Source: Bradyrhizobium sp. CB1015
GTDB lineage: Bacteria > Pseudomonadota > Alphaproteobacteria > Rhizobiales > Xanthobacteraceae
Assembly (NCBI RefSeq): GCF_025200925.1
Contig: NZ_CP104174.1
Coordinates: 3,720,001 to 3,784,000 of the forward strand
Direction of reading: 5' to 3'
Length of the DNA stretch: 64,000 bases
The translations under genes and the position numbers were made by a program. Positions 1-8,082 of this stretch are shown here, in pieces (within the stretch, counting starts at the first letter, position 1; the number at the start of each line of letters is the position of its first letter). The notes beneath the pieces were generated by a model. It ran no database searches, was not told where the DNA came from, and saw only the letters and a program-made list of their open reading frames with translations.

Positions 1-494
1 GCGCGCGCGTGGTGCGGCTGAAGTCCGGCGATGCCGGCATTTTCAGCCGGCTCGAGGAGGAGCTGGAAACGCTGCGCGAAGCCGGCATCGGCTACGAGAT
101 CGTTCCCGGTGTCACATCCGCCTGTGTCGCCGCCGCCCAGGCCGGCATTCCCCTGACCCGCCGGCATACCTCCCGCCGGGTGCAGTTCATCACCGGGGCT
201 GACGTCACCGGCGAGCTGCCGCCGAATTTGAATTGGGCGGCGCTGGCCGATCCCGAGGCCACGACCGTGGTCTATATGGGCCGGCGCACCTTTCCGGCGC
301 TTGCCGCAAAATTGATCGCGCACGGCCTCGCCCCCAGCACCCCGGCGCTGTTCGCCGAATCTCTCGGGCGTCCCGACGAACGGCTGGTCCGCACCACGAT
401 TGCCGAGCTCGCCGAGCAGCTTGGCCGCGGCGGCGCCGCTTCCACCGCTGCCGTCATCCTGCTCGGCGCGCTGGCGGGAGAATATCCGGCATGA
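1..494 (+). CDS. cobA: Uroporphyrinogen-III C-methyltransferase, 3' part
   Basis: The open frame runs in from the left edge, so only the C-terminal 160 or so residues are present. SUMT uses S-adenosylmethionine to methylate uroporphyrinogen III at C2 and C7, giving precorrin-2, the committed step to cobalamin and siroheme. The sequence shows the tetrapyrrole-methylase SAM-binding segment VVRLKSGDAGIF (usual SUMT form VVRLKGGDPFIF), then EIVPGVTS, the AGIPLTRR block and FITGAD. The K-S-G-D-A-G variant departs from the usual K-G-G-D-P. CobM was considered, but VVRLK and AGIPLTRR fit SUMT better. A cobalamin riboswitch and a cobalt permease gene follow. Family assignment is firm; the missing N-terminus leaves some doubt between cobA and a paralogue. 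Confidence 0.85.
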   Translation, partial: ARVVRLKSGDAGIFSRLEEELETLREAGIGYEIVPGVTSACVAAAQAGIPLTRRHTSRRVQFITGADVTGELPPNLNWAALADPEATTVVYMGRRTFPALAAKLIAHGLAPSTPALFAESLGRPDERLVRTTIAELAEQLGRGGAASTAAVILLGALAGEYPA

Positions 495-549
495 CGGCTC
501 CGGCAGCCGTTCGCCCCTTGACGCCCGCAATGCGAAAGGGGCACACAAG

Positions 550-745
550 AGCGGCATGGTGCTCGACGCGGCGCAAAGCGCCGGAGCATAATCGGGAATG
601 GGGATGGGCGGACCCAGTTGCGGCGCCCCAAACCCCAGCCGCCCCCGCGACTGTAAGCGGTGAGGGGCTCCGAACCGCCACTGGACCGCAAGGTCCGGGA
701 AGGCCGGAGAACCCAGTGAACCGCAAGCCAGGAGACCGGCCGTGC
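550..745 (+). promoter_or_regulatory. Cobalamin (B12) riboswitch upstream of the CbiM-like gene
   Basis: The conserved core is visible: a GGTGCTC...GAGCATAATCGGGAA stem region, then GCCGCCCCCGCGACTGTAAGCGG at about 638-660, GCCACTGG with CCGGGAAGGC at about 677-703, and the B12 box AAGCCAGGAGACC at about 725-737. The element ends about 50 bases before the ATG at 796, and an AGGAAGGA ribosome site lies between them. The expected action is repression of the downstream cobalt permease when adenosylcobalamin is plentiful. Outer boundaries are approximate. Confidence 0.95.
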
Positions 746-795
746 ACGTATTGAGGCCAAGGCCGTCGGGTGTGACGGCAGGAAGGAATTGAGCC

Positions 796-1473
796 ATGCA
801 TATCGAACCCGGGATCGTGACGGGCGCCAAGCTCGTATTGAGTTACGCAACCGGCATCGCCGCAGGCGGCGTTGCCTTGAAGCTTGCGGTCGAGACCGTA
901 CGTGAGCAGGGCGCCAGCTCTTTCGCGGCGCGCACGCTCGCCACCACGGGCCTCGTCTTCACCTTCTTCCAGGTCCTGCCGCATTTCCCGGTCGGCGTCT
1001 CCGAGGTGCACTTCATCCTGGGCTCGACCCTGTTCCTGCTGTTTGGTGCTGCGCCCGCGGCCTTCGGCCTCGCGTTCGGCCTGTTGCTCCAGGGCGTGTT
1101 GTTCGTGCCGACCGACCTGCCGCAGTATGGCATGAACGTCACCACGCTCCTGGTGCCGCTGTTCGCGATCCAGGCGGTGGCAAGCCGGATCATTCCGCGC
1201 AAGACGGCTTACGTCGAGCTGCAATACCGCCAGGCGCTGGCGCTCTCGACCGCCTATCAGTCCGGCATCGTCGCCTGGGTGGCGTTCTGGGCGCTCTACG
1301 GCTCCGGCTTCGGTGCGACCAACCTCGCCAACATCGCGGCCTTTGCTGGATCCTATGCGCTGGTGATCGTGATCGAGCCGCTCGCCGATCTCGCCCTGCT
1401 GGCGTTGGCGAAGTCGCTGCGTGGCGTCACCGCACCCGGCCTCGTCACCCCGCGCCTGCACAACGCGGCCTGA
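796..1473 (+). CDS. CbiM-like cobalt/ECF transporter permease
   Basis: Predicted 225-residue integral membrane protein of the CbiM family, the substrate-specific component of energy-coupling-factor cobalt importers. It starts MHIEPGIV, matching the MHIMEGF-type start of CbiM, in which the N-terminal amine and His2 help bind Co(II). Six to seven hydrophobic segments follow, including HFPVGVSEVHFILG with further histidines. The ATG is preceded by AGGAAGGA at good spacing and follows a B12 riboswitch, which supports a role in cobalt supply for the cobalamin pathway. No CbiN, CbiQ or CbiO gene lies nearby, so it works alone or with components elsewhere. Family assignment is strong; the metal is inferred from the riboswitch and the N-terminus. 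Confidence 0.82.
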   Translation: MHIEPGIVTGAKLVLSYATGIAAGGVALKLAVETVREQGASSFAARTLATTGLVFTFFQVLPHFPVGVSEVHFILGSTLFLLFGAAPAAFGLAFGLLLQGVLFVPTDLPQYGMNVTTLLVPLFAIQAVASRIIPRKTAYVELQYRQALALSTAYQSGIVAWVAFWALYGSGFGATNLANIAAFAGSYALVIVIEPLADLALLALAKSLRGVTAPGLVTPRLHNAA

Positions 1474-1519
1474 GAGACCAGCGAAAGGGCGGCCGTCAGG
1501 GCCGCCCGTCGCGCTCGCG

Positions 1520-2269
1520 ATGCTCACGCTCTCCCTGATAGGCATCGGTTGCGGCGATCCCGAGCAGCTCACGCGCGCCGCAATTGCCGCCATCAACGCG
1601 GCCGATCTCGTCCTGATCCCGCGCAAGGGGACTGCGAAGTCTGATCTTGCCGATCTCAGGCGGATGATCTGCGCCGGCGTGCTCACCGACAAGACGACGC
1701 GCATCGCCGAATTCGATCTTCCCGTGCGCGACGCGACCGAGGCGGACTACCGCAAGGGTGTCGACGATTGGCACGATGCCGTGGCTGCGACCTGGTCGCA
1801 GACGATTGCACGGCACCTCGAAGGTGACGGCAAGGTTGCGCTGCTGATCTGGGGCGATCCGTCGCTCTACGATTCCTCGCTGCGCATTGCGCGGCGATTG
1901 AATCCGTTGCCGACAATCGAAGTCGTGCCCGGCATCACCTCGATCCAGGCGCTGTGCGCGGCGCATGCGCTGCCGCTCAACGACATCGGCGAGCCGTTCC
2001 TGGTCACGACGGGGCGGCGCTTGCGCGAAGGCGGCTGGCCGGCGGATGTCGATACAATCGTGGTGATGCTCGACGGCGGCACGGCGTTCCAGTCGCTCGA
2101 TCCGGCTGGGCTTCACATCTGGTGGGGTGCCTATCTCGGCATGCCCGATCAGATCCTCATGTCCGGCGCGCTGGCCGAAGTGGGCGCGCGCATTGCTGCC
2201 GTGCGGCAGGAAGCACGCGAGCGGCACGGCTGGATCATGGACAGCTATATTCTCAAACGCAGGCGTTGA
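1520..2269 (+). CDS. cobF: Precorrin-6A synthase (deacetylating)
   Basis: A 249-residue tetrapyrrole methylase of the aerobic cobalamin route, which methylates precorrin-5 at C1 with loss of acetate to give precorrin-6A. The N-terminus LSLIGIGCGDPEQLT is the glycine-rich SAM motif, with the CobF-type C-G-D-P in place of P-G-D-P. LLIWGDPSLYDS and VVPGITSIQ are the second and third methylase motifs, and the Trp-rich HIWWGAYLGMPDQ is typical of CobF. ATG at 1520 was chosen because the family motif begins right after it; the open frame reaches back to 1421 but overlaps the cbiM-like gene. Five bases separate it from cobT, so the two are probably co-transcribed. CobF implies the oxygen-dependent pathway. 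Confidence 0.93.
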   Translation: MLTLSLIGIGCGDPEQLTRAAIAAINAADLVLIPRKGTAKSDLADLRRMICAGVLTDKTTRIAEFDLPVRDATEADYRKGVDDWHDAVAATWSQTIARHLEGDGKVALLIWGDPSLYDSSLRIARRLNPLPTIEVVPGITSIQALCAAHALPLNDIGEPFLVTTGRRLREGGWPADVDTIVVMLDGGTAFQSLDPAGLHIWWGAYLGMPDQILMSGALAEVGARIAAVRQEARERHGWIMDSYILKRRR

Positions 2270-2274
2270 GCAAC

Positions 2275-3327
2275 ATGCTTCCCGAATGGGTTACCCAGAA
2301 CTGCCCTGAGGTCTCCGCGTTCCATCGCGAGGCGGCCATCGCGCGGCAAGCGCAGCTGACGAAGCCGACCGGCGCGCTCGGCCGGCTCGAGCAGCTCGCG
2401 ATCGAGCTTGCGGGCCTGCAGGCGACTGGGCAGCCGCGCGCCGCGCGGGTCCCGATCATCATCTTCGCGGGCGACCACGGCATCGTCGCGCAGGGCGTGT
2501 CGGCCTATCCGCAAGCCGTCACCATCGCGATGATGACGAATTTTGCCTCCGGAGGCGCCGCGATCTCGGTGCTGGCGCGCGAGCTGGGTTCGAGCCTCGA
2601 GGTGGTCGACGCCGGCACGCTGGCCGAGGAGCCGATGGCGGGAATCGTCACCGACAAGCCGCGCAGCGGCACGCGCGATTTCAGTGTCGAGGCCGCGCTC
2701 ACGCCCACGGAATTGGCCTTCGCCCTCGAGGCCGGCCAGCGCGCGGTGGTGCGCGCCGAGGCCGGCCGGCCTGATCTGTTGATCTTCGGCGAGATGGGGA
2801 TCGGCAACACCACGACGTCAGCGGCGATTGCTGCGAGCCTGCTCGGTGTGAGCGCCGGGGAGAGCGCGGGCAGCGGCACCGGCGTCGATGCGGCCGGCAG
2901 GGCGCACAAGGCGCGGGTGATCGATGCGGCGATCGCGCGCCACGGCGTCGCCGGAGCCTCGGTCGAGAAGATCCTTTGCGCGGTCGGCGGCCTCGAAATC
3001 GCGGCGATCTCGGGTGCGATCATCGCGGCCGCGCAACGCCACATTCCCGTGTTGATCGACGGCTTCATCGTCTCCGTGGCGGCGCTGGCGGCGGCGCGCC
3101 TCAATCCCTCCTGCCAGCCGTTCCTGTTGCCCTCGCATCAATCGGCGGAGCAGGGACATCGGCTAGTGTTGCGCGCGCTGAACGTGCAGCCGCTGATCAG
3201 CCTGGATCTCAGGCTTGGCGAGGGATCGGGCGCGGCCATCGCGCTTCCGCTGGTCCGCTCGGCTTGTGCGCTTCACAACGGCATGGCGACCTTCGCGCAG
3301 GCCAACGTTCCGGATCGGCCTAGCTGA
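2275..3327 (+). CDS. cobT: Nicotinate-nucleotide--dimethylbenzimidazole phosphoribosyltransferase
   Basis: A 350-residue enzyme that transfers phosphoribose from nicotinate mononucleotide to 5,6-dimethylbenzimidazole, making alpha-ribazole 5'-phosphate for the lower loop of cobalamin. The sequence shows LTKPTGALGRLE near the N-terminus, IFAGDHGI, SAYP, FGEMGIGNTTTSAA and the C-terminal LRLGEGSGAA block, which holds the catalytic glutamate. Length matches the family. ATG at 2275 follows the cobF stop by five bases; the open frame extends upstream only through cobF coding sequence. The last eight bases overlap the 3' end of the convergent phosphatase gene, which acts on the CobT product or its adenosylcobalamin derivative. 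Confidence 0.96.
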   Translation: MLPEWVTQNCPEVSAFHREAAIARQAQLTKPTGALGRLEQLAIELAGLQATGQPRAARVPIIIFAGDHGIVAQGVSAYPQAVTIAMMTNFASGGAAISVLARELGSSLEVVDAGTLAEEPMAGIVTDKPRSGTRDFSVEAALTPTELAFALEAGQRAVVRAEAGRPDLLIFGEMGIGNTTTSAAIAASLLGVSAGESAGSGTGVDAAGRAHKARVIDAAIARHGVAGASVEKILCAVGGLEIAAISGAIIAAAQRHIPVLIDGFIVSVAALAAARLNPSCQPFLLPSHQSAEQGHRLVLRALNVQPLISLDLRLGEGSGAAIALPLVRSACALHNGMATFAQANVPDRPS

Positions 3328-3904
3328 CCCGCTGATTCACGCAGACGATGCGCCAGCCGCCCGCCAGCCGGTCGATCCGGGTCAGCGACAGCGGATCGAT
3401 CACGAAGCGCAGCGCGGCTTCCGGTGTGAGATCGAGTGCGATGCAGAGCGCGGCCCGAATGGTGCCGGAATGGACGACCAGCGCTGCGGAACCTGCGCCG
3501 ATCCGCGACAGGCCGAGGCGAACGCGGGCGACCTGATCCGCAAAGCTCTCGCCGTTCGGCGGTCGTCCGTGCGCCGGATCGCGCCAGACCTGCGCGTAGG
3601 CGTCGCCGCCGATCGCGGCGAGCTCGTCATGCCGATGCCCGGTCCAATCGCCGAAATCCTGCTCGCGGAATTCGCTGACCAGCTCCGGTTCGAGCCCCAG
3701 CGCGCGCGCCGTCTCGACCGTGCGCCGCGACGGGCTGGCATAGCCGGCGACATCCGCGGGCAAGCGCTGCCTGAGAGCCGCCAATGCGGCGTGATCGCCG
3801 AGGTCGGGCCGCGCATCGGCCGCATGAATCGTCCCGGCCACGCCCGCGACGGCCGCATGCCGTATCAACCAGAGGAAGGTCTCGCCTTCCATGCTCATCT
3901 CCAA
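3320..3904 (-). CDS. cobC: Histidine phosphatase, CobC-like (alpha-ribazole phosphatase)
   Basis: A 194-residue member of the histidine phosphatase branch. The RHA triad (Arg15-His16) carries the phosphate-accepting histidine, the FREQDFGDWTG block supplies the general acid glutamate and VVHSGTIRA the second histidine. In cobalamin synthesis this fold dephosphorylates alpha-ribazole phosphate or adenosylcobalamin phosphate. The position beside cobT and between two B12 riboswitches supports that role over a generic phosphoglycerate mutase. Possible starts are Met1, Met3 and Met5 (3904, 3898, 3892) and cannot be separated with certainty. It is convergent with cobT and overlaps it by eight bases. 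Confidence 0.85.
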   Translation of the reverse strand: MEMSMEGETFLWLIRHAAVAGVAGTIHAADARPDLGDHAALAALRQRLPADVAGYASPSRRTVETARALGLEPELVSEFREQDFGDWTGHRHDELAAIGGDAYAQVWRDPAHGRPPNGESFADQVARVRLGLSRIGAGSAALVVHSGTIRAALCIALDLTPEAALRFVIDPLSLTRIDRLAGGWRIVCVNQRVS

Positions 3905-3943
3905 GGAAGTTGCTTGCTGTGGCTACAACGCCGCACTGGCACA

Positions 3944-3972
3944 TTGACTCTGTCTTGGTGGTAATCCTAGAT
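3944..3972 (+). promoter_or_regulatory. Possible promoter for the B12-regulated receptor operon
   Basis: TTGACT at 3944-3949 is a good -35 match. The best -10 at 17-base spacing, CTAGAT at 3967-3972, is poor. It lies just upstream of the second riboswitch and in its direction, which is the main support. The start site is not determined. Confidence 0.3.
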
Positions 3973-3977
3973 GCTCG

Positions 3978-4152
3978 CGACGGTTTTCCCGAGAGGGAAT
4001 GAAAAGGGAATGCGGTGCGGGGAAGATTGTCCCCAATGCCGCGGCTGCCCCCGCAACTGTAAGCGGTGAATCCTTCGTCACGAGCCACTGGGTCCTCGGT
4101 CCCGGGAAGGCGACGAAGCGGTCACGACCCGCGAGCCAGGAGACCTGCCGTC
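3978..4152 (+). promoter_or_regulatory. Cobalamin (B12) riboswitch upstream of the TonB receptor
   Basis: A textbook B12 element: GGTTTTCCCG and GAGGGAATGAAAAGGGAATGCGG at about 3982-4016, GCCCCCGCAACTGTAAGCGG at about 4047-4066, GAGCCACTGG and CCCGGGAAGG at about 4083-4110, and the B12 box GAGCCAGGAGACCTGCCG at 4133-4150. The GTG start of the receptor lies about 130 bases further on. A small GGCC...GGCC hairpin in between (about 4212-4223) may belong to the expression platform. The receptor and PepSY genes should be repressed by adenosylcobalamin. Confidence 0.96.
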
Positions 4153-4281
4153 AGCCGTGGTCACACGCGAAGATGTCGGTCGGGGAGTACAGACATTCGG
4201 CTTCATCGGATGGCCACAGGGCCAAAGGTGAGACCTCGTTCGCTGTGACGTGCCACTGACGTCATACCGAGGTTCCGTACC

Positions 4282-6636
4282 GTGTCTTCCATCCGTATCT
4301 CACGACCGCGCCGCGTCCTGCTGGTTTCCGCCGCGTTCACGTCCTTCGCCGTTCTCGATCTGCCGGCCGCTCTGGCGCAGCAAGCCCGAGAGCCGCTGCC
4401 ACCCGTCGAGGTGTCGCCACCGCAATCCAGCAAGCGGGCCAAGCCGGCTGCCCGGGAAGCCCAGAGCACGCGCCGCGCGGCAGTGCGCAGGCCGGCCGCA
4501 TCCGCAGTGCCGAGGCCCGCGGTGCCGGCCGCAGCCGCGCCGACGCCGCTCAACACCAATGCGGTGGCTGAAAGCGCCTCGCGCCTTGGACTGACCGTGC
4601 GGGAGATACCAGCGACGGTGGAAGTCATCTCGGCCGAGACCATGCGCGAGCAGGGCTATCGCACTGTGTCCGAGGTGGCCCAAGGTGCGGTCGGCGTGAC
4701 CTCCGGCGACGCGCCGGGGGAGCCGGCGGGCTTCTCGATGCGCGGCTTCACCAACAGCCAGATCAACACGCTCTACAACGGCATCAAGATCGGCCCGCAG
4801 AACATGACCTCGCGGATCATGGACACGGCCAATCTGGAGGCGGTGGAATTCCTCAAGGGCCCGGCCTCGCTGATCTCGGGCGAGGGCGCCGCGGGCGGTG
4901 CGATCAACTTCGTCACCAAGCAGCCACACACAGGACCGATCCGGAACGAGGCGGACTTCTCGTACGACTCACTGAACTCGTTCCGCGCGCATTACGGCTC
5001 GGGCGGCAGCACCAACGTAGAGGGACTTGACTACCGATTCGACATCAGCCGCTCTTCGCTCAACGGCTTTGTCGACGACACCAATACCAAGACGTTCGAC
5101 GTGTCCGGGCAGCTCAACTACCGCATCTCCGACAGTCTCAAGGTCTGGGGCGCGATCGAGTACCGTGAGGATCGCGGAAAGGCTTATTGGGGCGCGCCGC
5201 TGGTGCCGGTCGCCTTCAGCGGCTCGCACGCGACGAGCGGTATCGTGTCCGGCAATTACGTCTCCAACTACAACGGAACCAATCTCGGTGCCGTCACCAT
5301 CGACGACCGCACCTTCAACACCAATTACAACGTTCTCGACAACCGCAACGTGGCGCAGGAAGTGTGGCTGCGCGGCGGTTTTGAGCTGAAGCTCGCGCCT
5401 GACCTCACGCTGAAAAGTCAGGCCTATGGTTACGGTGCAGAACGGACCTGGTTCAACAACGAGATCGAGGCGTTCAACTCCACAACGAACCTGGTCGATC
5501 GCGAGCGCTTCTATGTCGCCTACAGCCAGCGGCTGGTCGGCAACATCACCGACCTGATCTGGGATTCAAATATTGCGGGTTTCGACAACCGTCTGGTCAC
5601 GACGCTCTCGTCGAGCTATCTCGATTTCGTCAGGCCCGGCGCGGCAAACTTTCCCGGCGATTCCGTTTCTCTGGTCGATCCCAACCGCGGCTTCTACGGC
5701 CTGCTCACAACACAGCAGCAGACCGCGCGGATCGACAACGAGGCTCTGTCATTCGAGGACCGGCTGAAGCTGACGCACAGCTTCGCGCTGATCGGCGGCC
5801 TGCGTGTCGAGCACATCGGGCTCGACCGCAACTCGACCGACAAGAACGGTGTGGAGAAAGCAGGCTTCCCGTTCACGAAAGACTGGGGGCCGGTGACGGG
5901 GCGCATCGGCTACACCTGGGAACCCGTTCCCGGTCTGACCTTCTTCAGCCAGTACGCCACCGGCGCCGACATCGCAGCCAACAATATCTTTCTGCTCGGG
6001 CCAACCCAGCCGCTGGACCTGACGATGTCGCGCACCTACGAGACCGGCGTCAAGCACCTGTTCTGGGACAACCGGGCGGAATGGTCGTTCTCGGCCTACG
6101 ACATCCTGCGCAAGAACGTCTATGCGGCGGCCGGCGGGCAGGCGCTCAACATCGCCGGGCGGCAGGAATCGAAGGGCGTCGAGCTTGCCGCCTCCGTGCG
6201 CCCGATCGAGCCGCTGCGGCTGTGGGGCAACATCGCCTATGTCGATGCGCGCTATGCCGACTACAATTTTGCCGGCGGCTCGTTCTCCGGCAACACGCCG
6301 CCGAACGTGCCGCGTATCGTCGCAAACGCCGGCGCATCGTACCGGTTCTTCACGCCCTGGCCGGTGGAGCTCGGCATCACCGGCCGTCATGTCGGCGACC
6401 GCTACAACACCGATGCCAACGTCGTGACGATGAAGGCCTACACCGTGGCCGACGTCTACGCCTTCGTTGACATCCCCAAGACGGTGTTCAATGCGGTCGA
6501 CCAGGCCCGACTGACCTTCCGTGTCCGCAACATCACGGACAAGCGCTACGCGATCTGGGGCGATCCGTTCTATCCCGACCAGATCCTCCTGGGCGCGCCG
6601 CGCACCTACGAGATCTCGGCCGCGTTCAAGTGGTGA
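4282..6636 (+). CDS. TonB-dependent receptor (siderophore-receptor family), B12-regulated
   Basis: A 784-residue outer-membrane receptor. The first 33 residues form a signal peptide ending near ALAQQ. A Pro/Ala/Arg-rich stretch (about 34-95) follows and contains a possible TonB box (PLPPVEV). The plug domain runs from about residue 100 (EIPATVEVIS, FSMRGF, ISGEGAAGGAINFVTK) and a 22-strand barrel from about 230 to the terminal AFKW, whose last residue is aromatic as usual. The plug resembles the FhuA/FpvA siderophore-receptor family rather than BtuB, yet a B12 riboswitch controls the gene. The likely cargo is therefore a cobamide or a cobalt complex, which is an inference. The start is GTG at 4282. 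The PepSY gene begins 12 bases after the stop. Confidence 0.9.
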   Translation: MSSIRISRPRRVLLVSAAFTSFAVLDLPAALAQQAREPLPPVEVSPPQSSKRAKPAAREAQSTRRAAVRRPAASAVPRPAVPAAAAPTPLNTNAVAESASRLGLTVREIPATVEVISAETMREQGYRTVSEVAQGAVGVTSGDAPGEPAGFSMRGFTNSQINTLYNGIKIGPQNMTSRIMDTANLEAVEFLKGPASLISGEGAAGGAINFVTKQPHTGPIRNEADFSYDSLNSFRAHYGSGGSTNVEGLDYRFDISRSSLNGFVDDTNTKTFDVSGQLNYRISDSLKVWGAIEYREDRGKAYWGAPLVPVAFSGSHATSGIVSGNYVSNYNGTNLGAVTIDDRTFNTNYNVLDNRNVAQEVWLRGGFELKLAPDLTLKSQAYGYGAERTWFNNEIEAFNSTTNLVDRERFYVAYSQRLVGNITDLIWDSNIAGFDNRLVTTLSSSYLDFVRPGAANFPGDSVSLVDPNRGFYGLLTTQQQTARIDNEALSFEDRLKLTHSFALIGGLRVEHIGLDRNSTDKNGVEKAGFPFTKDWGPVTGRIGYTWEPVPGLTFFSQYATGADIAANNIFLLGPTQPLDLTMSRTYETGVKHLFWDNRAEWSFSAYDILRKNVYAAAGGQALNIAGRQESKGVELAASVRPIEPLRLWGNIAYVDARYADYNFAGGSFSGNTPPNVPRIVANAGASYRFFTPWPVELGITGRHVGDRYNTDANVVTMKAYTVADVYAFVDIPKTVFNAVDQARLTFRVRNITDKRYAIWGDPFYPDQILLGAPRTYEISAAFKW

Positions 6637-6648
6637 GGCCTTGAGCGC

Positions 6649-8082
6649 ATGATGAGCGCCATCGTCCTCTCGCATCGCTGGCTGGGCATCGCGTTCTGCC
6701 TGTTGTTCGCGATGTGGTTCGCGAGCGGGATCGTGATGCACTTCGTCCCGTTTCCGTCGCTGACGGAAGCGGAGCGATTTGCCGGACTCGCGCCGCTGGA
6801 TCGCGGCGGGACGATCTCGGTCGTGGACGCCGTTGCTGCGAGCGGAATCGCCGATGCGACGCGTGTTCGGCTGATCCAGCGGAGTGATGGACCGGTTTAC
6901 GTGGTCTCGGGCTCCGCAGGTTCGCGAGCGGTTCGCGCCTCCGATGGAGGAGAGGCGTCGGTGGCGTCCGCCGATGTCGCGCTCACCATCGTGCAAGCCT
7001 ATTCACGTCAGCGCGGGCTCGACGCGCTACGGGGGGCGATCGTCGCGCGGTCAGACTACGATCAATGGAGCGTGCCGAACGGTTTTGATCGCCATCGCCC
7101 CTTGTTTCGCGCCGCTCTCGGCGATGCCGCTGGAACGGAGGTCTATGTTTCGTCGCTGACCGGCGAAGTCGTCCTGGATACGACGCGCAGCGAGCGCGGG
7201 TGGAACTGGGCCGGCAGCGTGCTGCACTGGATCTATCCGACGGTTCTGCGCAGCAGCTGGGCGCTGTGGGATCGCGTGGTCTGGACTCTGTCGCTGCTGG
7301 CCCTGATCGCAGCATTGCTTGGTGCGGTGCTCGGAATTGTGCGTGTGAAGATGCGGGGACGCCAGCTCTCGTCGCCCTATCGGGGCTGGCACGCTCTGCA
7401 TCACATCATCGGTCTTGTCGCGACCGTGTTCGTGCTGAGCTGGATCTTCAGCGGCTGGCTCTCGATGGACCACGGCCGGCTGTTCTCGCGCGGGCAATTG
7501 ACTCCGGCAGAGGCCGGCGTGGTCGATGCCGGCCCGGATTGGCGAGACGCTTCATCGCTCGCTCTGCAGCCAATATCGCCGTCGGCGCGCGAGGTCGAAT
7601 GGTTCGCCTTCAATGGCAAGGTCTATCGGCGCGATCGGATCGCCCTCGTTCAGCAGACCTTGATCAGGGCAGGGGACGCGCCGCGCGATGGACAGGCGGC
7701 ATACCTGGATATGCAGGAGATCGGGGATCTGACGGCGCGCCTTGGCGCCGGCTGTGCCGCACCGTTCCTGCTCGCCGGCAACGACGACTATCCGGCGCCA
7801 TCCGCTATTCCAGGGGCTCCTGTCTACCGCACGACCTGCGGCGCTCTCTGGTTCGATGTCGATGCCGCCAATGGCAGGGTGCTGCAAAGACTGGACCCGT
7901 CGCGGCGCGTCTATCGCTGGCTCTACAGTGCGCTGCACACGCTTGATTTCCCCATTCTGTCGGCTCATGCGCGGCTGCGTGATGCTCTCATTGTCGGCCT
8001 CTGTACGCTCGGATTGATGTTCTCCATCACTGGCATCGTCATCGGTTGGCGACGCTTGCGGGCGTCGCTGGCGAGCGCATAG
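6649..8082 (+). CDS. PepSY-associated transmembrane protein
   Basis: A 477-residue inner-membrane protein with four predicted membrane segments: about residues 8-30 (LGIAFCLLFAMWFASGIVMHF), about 200-225, about 243-270 (HHIIGLVATVFVLSWIFSGWLSM) and a last one at about 445-468. Periplasmic PepSY-type domains lie between them (DAVAASG..., EVYVSSLTGEVV). Such proteins often accompany TonB receptors and some resemble transmembrane reductases; conserved histidines in segments 1 and 3 could bind haem, which is inference. It follows the receptor by 12 bases and shares its B12 riboswitch, so a role in releasing or reducing the imported cobalt/corrinoid cargo is plausible. The starts MMSA and MSA are equivalent. 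Confidence 0.8.
   Translation: MMSAIVLSHRWLGIAFCLLFAMWFASGIVMHFVPFPSLTEAERFAGLAPLDRGGTISVVDAVAASGIADATRVRLIQRSDGPVYVVSGSAGSRAVRASDGGEASVASADVALTIVQAYSRQRGLDALRGAIVARSDYDQWSVPNGFDRHRPLFRAALGDAAGTEVYVSSLTGEVVLDTTRSERGWNWAGSVLHWIYPTVLRSSWALWDRVVWTLSLLALIAALLGAVLGIVRVKMRGRQLSSPYRGWHALHHIIGLVATVFVLSWIFSGWLSMDHGRLFSRGQLTPAEAGVVDAGPDWRDASSLALQPISPSAREVEWFAFNGKVYRRDRIALVQQTLIRAGDAPRDGQAAYLDMQEIGDLTARLGAGCAAPFLLAGNDDYPAPSAIPGAPVYRTTCGALWFDVDAANGRVLQRLDPSRRVYRWLYSALHTLDFPILSAHARLRDALIVGLCTLGLMFSITGIVIGWRRLRASLASA

Noticed and set aside
1..494. Alternative call of the first gene as cobM (precorrin-4 methyltransferase)
   Set aside because: VVRLKSGD and AGIPLTRR match the SUMT type; CobM proteins have a V-H-S-G-D type motif and a different C-terminal half.
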